From the NCBI RefSeq assembly GCF_000699445.3, contig NC_067196.1:86728364-86792363 (forward strand): a stretch of DNA of 64,000 nucleotides, written 5' to 3'. Source of the stretch: Schistosoma haematobium. Its lineage: Eukaryota > Platyhelminthes > Trematoda > Strigeidida > Schistosomatidae. The translations under genes and the position numbers were made by a program. Positions 41,085 through 50,829 of the stretch are shown one piece after another. The notes beneath the pieces were generated by a model. It had not been told where the DNA came from and did no database searches. It saw only the letters and a list, made by a program, of their open reading frames with translations. Every line of letters begins with the position of its first letter. Position 1 is the stretch's first letter.

Positions 41085-42345
41085 CAGAAATAGACGATTA
41101 TCTGAGTATAGTTGGAACAGACGGTTGCCATTATCTGTTCGCCGATCCGCAACACCGTAAGGTCCGTTCAAGTGGTTTTGTTTACCTACTTGAGCATTGA
41201 AATCACCTGCCACCATTACTACATCAGAGCTCTCACTTTTTTGGAGGTTGAATAGCTTCCTGAGAAATTCGTCTTCAACTTCGTTCGAGCTGCAATCAGT
41301 AAAGGTGCAGACACAGACAATGAAAAGACGACAGCGTGGGTAACTATCACTTCGAGTTCTTACTGTCCCTTTTAGCCAAAAAGTGCACAAGTGACTGTCT
41401 ATTGAAATCCAGTCTAACAGAGCAAGTTCTGCTTCAGAACTTAATGCTATACCTACACCAGAGAGGCTGCGCGAAGTAGCAGTGAGGTCTCCAGATGCTC
41501 GAAGGCTAAATCATGCCAGTTCTTTATATTGACAAAGTGAGGTCAAATGAATGACCGCACTTGGATCCTGTATGTGCGTTTTGGAGACACAACATGGATC
41601 GATGGCACCAGATTCTGGAGTCCTAGCAAAAGAAGCCTGTTTTCCTACCTGATACAAGGTTCGAACATTAAAAGCTTCAACATGTAGTTTATAGCCTGGT
41701 TTCAGAAGACCAGGAATTACAGTTCGTGAAGTTAAATAATTAGCATTGGTGGCGCGTGGCGACAAAGATAAATAAGGGTTAGCCATGGAGATAGAATAAA
41801 TATTGAGGTGAAGAAAGGGTTCGATCGTCAACAATATGGTCTCGGGTGCTGGTAGAGGTATGAGGGCGATTGTCACTTCCTGGCTGCTCACGCAGTGGAA
41901 GGATATTTCTTCTTCAAGAACCTGAAAAAGAATCTGAATTAGTGATGGTCTTAGAGGTCAGGTTGCGTGACTGTCGAGCCCAAAGGACAAATGCTTGAGG
42001 CTGGTGGCGCATGGCCTTTTTATGGGAAGTTTTTGATGTGTTAGCTCTGCACGTCGAAAGGCTTTACCGCTGGAGACGATGATCCGTGGGCTAGGGTGGG
42101 GTGTGACATCTTTAGGGTCTGCAGCATCGCTGCAGAGGCTGATTGTTCGAGGGCAACGCCCTACTGTTGTCACCATACAGTCAGCAGTACATCATCCTCG
42201 GGCCTTAAGTTGATGGTCATAGATTTGCCGTTATCCAACCGACATGTCTGGCATAGTGAGACCTAAAGGAACATGTGTTCCAGACATTACAGCTCGGTTA
42301 AGTAATCATGATAGGCAACCCTGACCATCACGTCACTGTTAGCCA
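41085..42345 (-). pseudogene. RTE 5' leader and endonuclease, inverted copy
   Basis: The - strand starts with the RTE leader near 42345, then LHVEAFNVRTLYQVGKQ (endonuclease start), IQDPSAVIHLTSL, a gap, and VEDEFLRKLFNLQKS and MVAGDFNAQVGK. Several frameshifts and stops. It forms one element with 39050-40229, interrupted by the 855-bp insertion. Confidence 0.78.
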
Positions 42346-42990
42346 ATTATTGACTTCATCTTTTTCCCTAGCCAAATCTTCTAAAATGCGCATGTCAGGC
42401 TCTGGTATAGTCTTCGTTGTATTGATGCGGCATTCTCAAGTTCAACCCTTCGTTTCACTTTTCGGAGCTCCTTTTCTTCTTTTTTGTACTTTTGTAGCCT
42501 CCTCTGCATTAGTATGCTTACCAACTACAGGGTTTCGAGATTCCACTGTGATGGTCTTATTCAGATCTGCGACTGGATTGACTGCATTCTCGAGACCTAA
42601 AAATCACACCATGTCATCTACAGCTTGCTGTTCATCTGAGGGAAGCTTTCTAGCTGTATTCAGGAGGTCAATCGCCTCGAGAATCAGCGGAGATCTTATA
42701 GATCAATTCGCTTTGTACAGTCGGCGCGATTGTGGCTCGTAACACCTCGTATGCAGCACGAGTGAGACCAGCTTACACGCTATGATGCCACTTGTTGCAG
42801 TTATCATACTGAATTTTATCATCGGCCAGAAAGAAGCATGTGGGTCTACCCGAGTGGGTTTTCCTGGACCATTTATTTTGGCAAGTGGACTCGGGCAGAA
42901 ATAAAGCATTGTAAACACCAAAAATAGACAGAAAATTTAGTATAAATATCAATACATAGTGCCCGCAGTGTCGAGTCACCTAGACTGGTG
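42346..42990 (-). pseudogene. CR1-like ORF1 fragment with PHD-type zinc finger
   Basis: In one - strand frame a PHD-like motif can be read: RPTCFFLADDKIQYDNCNKWHHSV followed by GLTRAAYEVLRA. Farther on is PSDEQQAVDDMV and a basic KVQKRRKGAPKSETK region. PHD fingers occur in ORF1 of several CR1 elements (compare 54500-54835). Frames are broken and no ORF2 follows. Confidence 0.5.
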
Positions 42991-43183
42991 GCCACATTGC
43001 AACATGATCGATAGCATTCGATCTGCACTAAAAAGGACTAGACAAGCATGACATTGATCACCACCCAGTGATCAATCAATTAGTATAAAATGTGTTTAAC
43101 CACTAAAATGATAAACAATTAACACAGAAAAAGCGAGAAACCTGTTTCACAAGTGAACTGTATGATCCACCAACTGCAAACCT

Positions 43184-43690
43184 GACCGTTGCTACTACCT
43201 TGACGTGTTGGTCGGGCTTGCTTATCGTGATGAACCCGTCGAACTATAGTGGTTGGAACAATCGTTCCTCAAGGTCCCACCATGTGAGATAGATCGGCTG
43301 AAGAGCGGTAGGACTGTACAGAGGTGTGACGGCAGTAAGGTGTTTCCTTCAGACAACCAGCATGACAGCGGTGTTGCCTTCCCACAAGGAAGAGTGGGGT
43401 TAGAAAAGGTCGACCCTAAAAATGCACACCTCGCCTTATCCCACGGATATCCGTCTCCGGCGGTAAGGTCTCAACAAGTACGGAGCTAACACAAAAATCA
43501 CCCATAAGAAGGTCGTGTGTGACCGACCTCAAGCAGTTGTCCCTTGGGCACTGCGGTCACGCTCTCAGGTCACTAAGACCGCCTCTAATCCAATTTCTTT
43601 TTCAGGTACCTCTAGAAGAACCCTTCCACGGTGTGAGCAATCGATAACCGCCCTCATACCTGTAATAACACTCAGGATCACAGACCACTC
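43184..43690 (+). repeat. RTE 5' leader fragment
   Basis: Matches the leader and coding start of the RTE family (tcgggcttgcttatcgtgat, then gacaaccagcatgacagc and tcacgctctcaggtcac), truncated at about 43690 before the endonuclease. There is no TGAC tail, so this is a plain truncated piece. Confidence 0.7.
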
Positions 43691-43699
43691 GATAAACTT

Positions 43700-44340
43700 T
43701 TTGCACTCTCAAAAAGAGTTTAGTCAAAAGCTGATATGAAAATGACATTATGCAGAAACCAGAACTTTCATGGTACTTTAATTGACAATTGAATTCAAAT
43801 AAGTATAAACAGAAACATAAGATTTATTTGGTAAAAAACTAACGTCACTTTTGCATAGCGCGCTGTAAGCGATTTTGGACCAAATATATCCTCTCTTTCC
43901 TACAAGATTAGGACAACTCAGAAATAACGGACGAGTCCGAAAGCCAAGAACGAAAAAATTACTAGTGGCATACAGGTTTCGATATTGAGTTATCAATTCT
44001 TAGGTCCTACCACTTTAAAAATTTGTGTCCGAAACTAAGGTTGTCATTCAAGGAAATAATAGCCAATAATAAGTTCACTTAAAAAAGAAAACACAGGCCG
44101 TCGGGTCTTTCCCTTATTGTGAAAATCTGGGTCTGAGATAAAACCTGATATATCTACTTCCAGATACGGAAGCCCGCCAAGCGAAAGTTTTTATTCTATC
44201 TAGGACCATCTGAACCCCAATCTCTTTATCAACTACAACTTCAATACTATTTTGATTTCGAGTCGTTTTTCAATCAAACACTGTCTTCTTGTTAACTATA
44301 AAGTACTCCAAGATCGTTCATAAACTTCCATCACGCAGCT
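43700..44340. other. Intergenic DNA, nothing recognised
   Basis: No motif-bearing frame, splice signal pair or shared repeat identified. Confidence 0.4.
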
Positions 44341-44360
44341 GTTAGCTGATAATTAGGAAT

Positions 44361-44441
44361 GTGGAGATATGCATGACAAGCTTATTTTGTAAATGGTTTT
44401 CGATATTACTTGCAAAATAAGTTTGTCATACCTATCTCCAC
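44361..44441. mobile_element. 81-bp fold-back element with AGGAAT duplication
   Basis: Two 32-bp arms (44361-44392 and 44410-44441) match as inverted repeats at 28 of 32 positions, around a 17-bp loop. The element is bounded on each side by aggaat (44355-44360 and 44442-44447), as expected of a target-site duplication. It is too small to code; origin unknown. Confidence 0.65.
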
Positions 44442-44617
44442 AGGAATCAAACATCGCTATTTAAGGCAACCGGTAAACTGTAGCCTACACACTTTGTTTA
44501 ATAAGCAATTTGTATTGATGTCAAACAAATTGTTAGTACAATTATATTATACCAAACTAACCACAACATTGAACGACAAAACCTGCGAAGTAACGTCGTC
44601 TACATAAAGTGCGCTTA

Positions 44618-45345
44618 AATGGTTCAAATGGTTCAAATGGTTGTGGACGGAATAGAAGAAGCTTTCGCTTAACAGGCTTCCGTGTCTAGTAGCAGGGGAT
44701 CACCAAATCCTCCAGGCAGGAACCTAGGTATGTTAACAATAAAAGAGGAAAAGAAATTGGTAAATCATAGTGTGATGCTGTCCTTGGTCCTTAAGAATAG
44801 GTCAAGTTGCCTCTTGAAGGACTCCTGAGAAGTCGCTTGGACTAGCTCGGCCGGCAGCGAATTCCAGATTTTGACAACTCTTAAGGAGTAGAAGTTGTGT
44901 CTACATTCCGTCTTGCTATGTTGTGTTTCCAGTTTCTGGGTGTTACCCCTTAGGTTATTATTCGAACTAAGCTTAAGTAGGTGTTCAAGAGGATGTCCAG
45001 AAGTGTTAGGAATACTATAAACCATTAATAAATCACCTCTAAGACGCCTACACTCTAATGGGTAAAGGTCTAGTGAATGGAGGCGTTCTTCGTAAGGTTT
45101 AGATTTGAGTCTTCGAACTGATTTCGTGGCTCGTCGTTGGATACGCTCCAAAGTGACCTTGTCCTTTTGGAGTGAGGTGGGGAGTACTATGTTTCCGTAC
45201 TCTAAATCGGGACGGATGAAACTATTGAGGATTGTATGGAAAGTTCGTCCGTCAAACTGTCCGAAAATGCGCTTCAACGTTACCAGTGCAAGGTTTGCTC
45301 GGAAGGCATTTTTGTCACAGTTAGCGTAAGACTTTAAATCAGTTT
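44618..45345 (-). pseudogene. CR1-type element (family 2), 3' end part
   Basis: The - strand encodes the end of a CR1 RT: DLKSYANCDKNAFRANLALVT, FIRPDLEYGN, RIQRRATK, SLDLYPLECRRLRGDL and FYSLRVVKIWNSLPAE, with stop at about 44765. The 3' terminus has three copies of a 9-bp unit (aaatggttc on the + strand, about 44610-44638). It is the continuation of 48966-50345, separated by the family-1 insertion. Confidence 0.82.
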
Positions 45346-45482
45346 CAGTTTCAATTTGGGAAGGACAGCAGGCTCGACGGCCTATGTTAGTCCTGGCAAT
45401 GGTGGTCTCTCAGTTGATCCAACTTTCTTTTGAAAGAGTCGACGGATGGAGCCTCAACCACGTGCTGAGGTAGTGAATTCCA

Positions 45483-48183
45483 CTAGTTGATGATTCGATG
45501 GGAAAGTCGATAGTCAGCTGACAAGTAATTTGTTCTCGGCTTGTGAACTTTTTTGGAGTGTCCTCGTAAATTCTCTGTTTTGGAAGACAAGAAAAATGAG
45601 GGCATATCAGGTGCAAATTTGGCACTAAGCAATTTGAACACTGTAATCAAGTCGCCTCTAGTTCTGCGATAAGACAACGGGAAAAGGTTCAGCTTGGCCA
45701 ATCGAGATTCATACGGAAGCTTCGCTATTCCGGAAATCAGCTTAGTCGCCGTTCTCTGAACCTTTTCCAGAAGCTCACTGTCTTTTTTTAAGCAAGGGCT
45801 AGCCGCTTGTATGCAGTACTCAAGTTTGGGACGTACGAACACTGTATACAAAGTCAAAAACGTTTTGGCGTCGACATGACTAAAAGCTCTACGTATTGAC
45901 CATAACGTTCTAAAACTTTTGGTGGCTATTGCACGGCAGTGTGCGGTAGTCTTTAAGTCTTGGCTAATGATAACTCCTAAGTCATTATATGTCTGGACGA
46001 CAGGTAGCTCAGTGTTATTCATCGTGTATGTATCTGTGCCTTGATGACCGATATGCATCACAACACACTTGGAAGTATTTATCGGCAACTGCCATGTTTG
46101 AGACCATTCAGATAACTTCTTCAGGTCATTTTGAAGTTCTAAGCTATCACTCTTACATCGTATCGTTTTCCATATCTTGACATCGTCAGCATATAGCAAG
46201 ACCGATGATGATAGGAGACAAGGAAGGTCATTTACATACAAGAGGAATAGCACTGGCCCCAAAACTGTACCCTGGGGCACTCCACTAAGCACAGTTTCCC
46301 AGCTAGATAACTTTGAGTTCACCCGAACTCTTTGTTGACGCCCAACTAAGAAGTCTTTTATCCACATCAATAAATTACCTCCGATCCCGACATTTCTTAA
46401 CTTATATAACAGCCGGTTGTGCGGAACTTTGTCAAAAGCTTTACTGAAATCAATGAAGGCGACGTCTACAGGTAGCTTTTGGTCCTTAAGAGCGCACCAG
46501 CTTTCACGAGCCACTAATAAGTTAGTGAGACAAGAGTAACCTATTCTGAAGCCGTGCTGCTTCTCCGAGAGGATCCGATTTTTATCGAGATACTTAAACA
46601 GCTCCTTCCGAATAATCTTTTCTAAGATTTTAACAACCACACTAGTTAGGCTAACGGGGCAGTAGTTCTCAGGTTTGTGTTTCGTACCTGTTTTGAAGAC
46701 AGGACTTACTATGGCATTTTTCCAGTCTTTTGGTAAACGACCCTGCGTAACGGATAGGTTAAAGCATGTACTTAAAGGGCTTGCAACGAAGTTAGATAAT
46801 TCCTTCAGTAGCCTAGGATGTAATTCATCGGACCCCATGGATTTACCTATGTCAAGCTTATTTAGCAGACCAAAGACATCGAGTTCTTTAATGGTCACGC
46901 TATCCAGTGTATGTATGGGGGGATCTGTATACGCTGACGGGAAGGGCGCTTCTATGGTATATACGTTGCTAAAGTAGTTCGAGAACACTTGAGCCTTACC
47001 AAAGTCGTCTTCCACTAATGATGAAGCAGTACTGTCTCCCCATAGAGCAGGAATATTTCCTCTTCTCTTTGTCCTTTGGTTTATATAAGAATGCAAGCGT
47101 TTAGGACATTCTACGGAGTCCTTAACAATCTTTTCTTCGTACAACTTTCTAGACTTACGGAGGGTCGAGGCACAAGTATTCCGAGCCTTTCGATACTGAG
47201 ATTTTGACTCATCAGTCCCCAGTCACCTAAATCTACCCCACATTTTCCTTTTCTTACGGAGAAGGATACGGACCTCCCTACTGAGCCATAGTGGTGAGCT
47301 TTTCGGCCCCTTTGGTATAGTCCAAGGGATGTGAGGTGTGGTAACTTTTAAGTATGAATTTCGAAATGCGTCCCAGGCCGTTTCAATGGAGGACTCTGGG
47401 TCTATTGTCCAATCTATTAGCGATGCTGAATGCATGATGTCTGGTATGTTTGCTTTCCAGACGTTGGGTCTGGACTGGACTGACGCGTGCTCGTGACTGG
47501 CAGTTATGTGGAAGTCGAAAGTTAAAACTGCGTGGTCACTTTTACCTTGGGGTGGCATATGGTGGAGGTTCGCAACATCATCCTCATAGTGAGTCAGTAT
47601 AAGATCCAATAGGGATGATTCAGTGTCCGGATCGTACCTTGTCGCTTCTTTCACATGTTGCACTAGAGCACATGTGATAACCGCATCAACTAGTTCCTAC
47701 TCGAAAGAATTCTCCGACGATTTAGTTCGCAGATTTTCCCAGTCTACCATAGGTGCATTGAAGTCCCCTAGGATTAGACATCGACCACTTTGGGACCAAG
47801 TATTGAGACTGCTTAACAGGATCTCATTTGCCTCACAGCTTGGACTGCGATAGACCAAACCAATCAGCAGCTCTTGTCCCTTGCATTTTAAGCGAAGACT
47901 AACTAATTCACACGTCCCACTTTCATGGGATTCACTATCTATAATGGCAAATGGGATAGCATTCCTAATGAATAGAGCTACTTCCCCTCCTTTGCGCTTT
48001 TGTGTTCTGTCGGCCCTTACTAACGTAAAACCCTCGAAATCAAGTTCCATACTATCTATAGCCTGTGTCAGCCAGGTTTCTGTTACTGCGATTATGTCTG
48101 GCTTTGTAGAGTCAATCTGTACACCTAGTTCCGATCGCTTATTAAGTAAGCTTCGTGCGTTGGTGTAACAGATCCGAAGCCTG
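45483..48183 (-). pseudogene. CR1 family-1 ORF2 (endonuclease + reverse transcriptase), three stops
   Basis: One continuous frame from RLRICYTNARSLLNKRSELG (endonuclease start) through DIIAVTETWLT, ALFIRNAIPF, LILGDFNAPMVDWE and GKSDHAVLTF to the RT. RT motifs are YCPVSLTSVVVKILEK, QHGFRIGYSCLTNL, VAFIDFSKAFDKVPH, SGVPQGTVLGPVLFLLYVND and the catalytic LLYADDVKIW, ending in the SYRRTRGDLITVFKLL thumb. In-frame stops lie near 47695, 47220 and at 45483-45485, the last interrupting a conserved WNSLPQ motif. No frameshift was seen. It encodes target nicking and reverse transcription; this copy is probably inactive but close to a functional sequence. Confidence 0.85.
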
Positions 48184-48184
48184 T

Positions 48185-48940
48185 TTAAGTGCCTTCGTGC
48201 TCCACCCAGAGTGGCTTCGGCATCATTCTCTGTCGAAGTCTTACAACCCGAAAATTTACAATTTTCAGGTCCTTTTCGCCAGCGTCTAACCTATGTTGTA
48301 GTTCTTTCTCGGCTTCCCGTCTTTTAACACGGTCTGCCAACGGTAGGTCCTTTCGGATAAAGACTCCTGAACCCTTTAATTTGTGTCCATTTTGCAAAAT
48401 TAGGTCACGTTCGTTTGAAGAGCCGAATACTACTTTAAGCAGTCTGGAATGATTTGGTTTCGAGTCCGTTAGACTCCCTAGTCTATACACCTTTAGCAAG
48501 GTGACCCCAGTCATATTTTGAGGCATGAGTTGATTAAGCAGCTGCCTAATCAGTACAATGTCATGCTCAAAGCGAGCTTTAGGTTCAGGGCTCTCGCTCT
48601 CCTTGATTCTATGAAAAATAGCTGATCTGTCGCTATGATCAGCTTTCGATTTTTCAACTACTTTTACGGGGGCAGGGTTCCCTTTTATATCCCCACTTTT
48701 TTTCCTTACAACCTGTACCCATTCGTCAACGGTGCTGGTAGAAGCAATAACAGTTGCGTCAAACCTAGTGTTGGATTTTGGGGGGTTGTCGACGACCTGA
48801 GAGGTCGGGTTATGGTTACCGCTTGAAACCGATCGAGCCTTGCGACTGCGGCTTCTAGGTGTTTCCTTTTGGATCCCATCTGTGAGACGGGGAACAGAAG
48901 ACCCTACTTTTCTTGAGCTTTTGTTTAAGGCGGGCCTCAT
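48185..48940 (-). CDS. CR1 family-1 ORF1 protein (open)
   Basis: An intact 251-residue frame. The first 60 residues are basic and Arg/Ser-rich (RSRSRKARSVSSG). The centre has an amphipathic stretch (DIVLIRQLLNQLMPQNM). The C-terminal part (LLKVVFGSSNERDLILQNG, GVFIRKDLPLADRVKRREAEKEL) resembles the nucleic-acid-binding C-terminal region of CR1-like ORF1 proteins. ORF1 proteins bind element RNA in the retrotransposition complex. The stop overlaps the start of the ORF2 coding region, which begins in another frame within about 10 bases. Assignment rests on position and general character. Confidence 0.72.
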   Translation of the reverse strand: MRPALNKSSRKVGSSVPRLTDGIQKETPRSRSRKARSVSSGNHNPTSQVVDNPPKSNTRFDATVIASTSTVDEWVQVVRKKSGDIKGNPAPVKVVEKSKADHSDRSAIFHRIKESESPEPKARFEHDIVLIRQLLNQLMPQNMTGVTLLKVYRLGSLTDSKPNHSRLLKVVFGSSNERDLILQNGHKLKGSGVFIRKDLPLADRVKRREAEKELQHRLDAGEKDLKIVNFRVVRLRQRMMPKPLWVEHEGT

Positions 48941-48965
48941 TGGAGACTGCTTTTCCTGGGGGGGG

Positions 48966-50345
48966 CAACAGGACTCCTAAATCTTTTTCGACTTGGGATA
49001 CTGCTAGAGAGGAGTTTCCTAAGTTGTAACTGTAGTTTGCGACATGTCGCAGATGGACTACTTTACACTTTGAAGTGTTAAAGGTAAGTCCGTTATCGTC
49101 TGCCCAACTTTGAAGTCGAGTCAGATCCTCCTGAAGTGCCTGTATATCGTCTTGGTTGCTTATCTGTCTCCAAAGTTTCACGTCGTCGGCAAAAAGTAGT
49201 AAGTCTGACGTTACCTGTTGAGGAAGATCATTTATGTAGATCAAGAAGAGAAGAGGCCCTAGTACTGAGCGCTGGAGGACCCCACTAGGACATTCCATAG
49301 CCTGAGATAAAGTGAAATTAACCCTAACCTTAAAGTGTCGATTTTTTAGGTATGAAGTAAGCCAATCGATTAGGGGTGGTTTGATACCTAGTCGTTTGAG
49401 CTTGTTGATAAGACACAAGTGGTTAACCTTATCAAAAGCTTTTGAGAAATCAAAGTAAATGATATCAACCTTTCCCTTGCAATCGAGGATGCTTGTCCAT
49501 CTGTCCACCGCAGTCAGCAGGTTGGTTATACAAGGGTAACCCTTCCTGAAACAATGCTGTTGGGGTGAGAAGAAATTTAAGGACAGTAGATAGTTGTTTA
49601 AACCGTCGCATATCAGGGACTCCATGAGTTTTGAAGGTAATGACAGAAGAGCCACAGGCCGATAACTTAAAGGTTCATTGCGTCAACCACCTTTGAAAAT
49701 TGATGTGATGTGAGCCAACTTCCAATTTTCCGGTAATTTGCCTCGGCTAAGCGAGTGTGAAAACATCACGCTAGGCGGCGTTGCCAGGATTGAGGCTGCC
49801 TCCCTCAGTATGGCAGGATGAACCATATCCGGGCCAGGAGAAGTATCTAGTCTTAAGTGCTGCAATTTCCGGAACACCAAGTCAGCGCTTAGGTCCACTT
49901 CAGAAAGTCCTGTGGAACTGCAGATGAAACTATCGTCAATAACGTTGATGTCAGCCGGTTGAAATGTTTGAGAGTAACGTGCCGCCAGAAGGTTAGCGGC
50001 ATCGCCATCGTTGTTGGTCGGGCCGTTAAGACCTACCAGTTGAGAAACTCCTGTTTTGGCTTGACGAAGAGAGGCTGCATAACGGAATAGGCTTCTAGGG
50101 TTAGAGGTAAATTTGTCCATAAGCTTTGTCTGGTACTGAAGCGTGTCTTCTCTTATAGCCTTCGTGCATATGTTCCTGATATGTTTATATTGCCTATACG
50201 CCCCATCGTTATTAGTTCGTTTGTATTCCGCCCAACAATGCCTTTTGCGGCTTAGCAGGCCTTCAGTAATAAGAATAGCAAATTGGTGGACCTGTGCTAA
50301 TTCTTACAGTTTTTTAACAATAAGGATTTGGCTTCTTCTTAAAAG
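48966..50345 (-). pseudogene. CR1-type element (family 2), RT 5' part
   Basis: The - strand encodes RKRHCWAEYKRTNNDGAYR, PRSLFRYAASLRQ, LDTSPGPDMVHPAILRE, an in-frame stop after TSIFKGG, YRPVALLSLPSKLMESLI, CFRKGYPCITNLLTAVD, IIYFDFSKAFDKVNH and the catalytic LLFADDVKLW. It is cut at EKDLGVL by the younger family-1 element and continues at 45345-44618. The 5' end is truncated at about 50345, so the endonuclease is missing. Confidence 0.85.
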
Positions 50346-50829
50346 TATTCACCGATAAGGGCGACATCATTTTGTGAGGTATGAAAATTCACCCAATAAA
50401 CTTGAACCAAAAGAGAGGACGCGTTTTCTTGAAGTGTAGACTAACTTCATATGGTTTAAGAAAGGCTGTGAAGAACGAGCAACATAAACTGGTTGGAAGA
50501 TGGATGATAGTCTAAATGAGCTACTCCCATTGCGACTTCATTAAGGGCGGATGGAGAAACACCTTAAATTTGTGATTAGCGCTTAACACTATGTACTCGG
50601 TTATTGCAACAGAGCTGTATCACTGAAGAAACTGAAGATATCCTATGTAAATTACGAGGGTCAAGGTATTTTTCTAGAGTTACTTGAAAGGTGTGTATTT
50701 TCAAATTCCATTGGATGAGATCTCTAGTGAACTAACTTCTACTAATACATCATTCGAGCTGCTCAGATACAAACTCCATTTGCTCTGGCTAAATGTCTCC
50801 CATGCAGTGTTTCAGAAAGTTATAAATCA

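Larger units (their letters stand above)
45346..48965 (-). mobile_element. CR1-type non-LTR retrotransposon (family 1), nearly intact
   Basis: About 3.6 kb with ORF1, overlapping ORF2 and a short 3' end with a gaaactgaaactg repeat. It inserted into an older CR1 (family 2) copy between that element's EKDLGVL and DLKSYAN residues. Only three in-frame stops were found in ORF2, so it is young compared with its surroundings. Confidence 0.82.

Noticed and set aside
40676..41200. 174-codon + strand open frame
   Set aside because: Antisense to the RT pieces on the - strand and lacking motifs of its own.
48189..48452. 87-codon + strand frame within CR1
   Set aside because: Antisense shadow of the CR1 ORF1 coding sequence.
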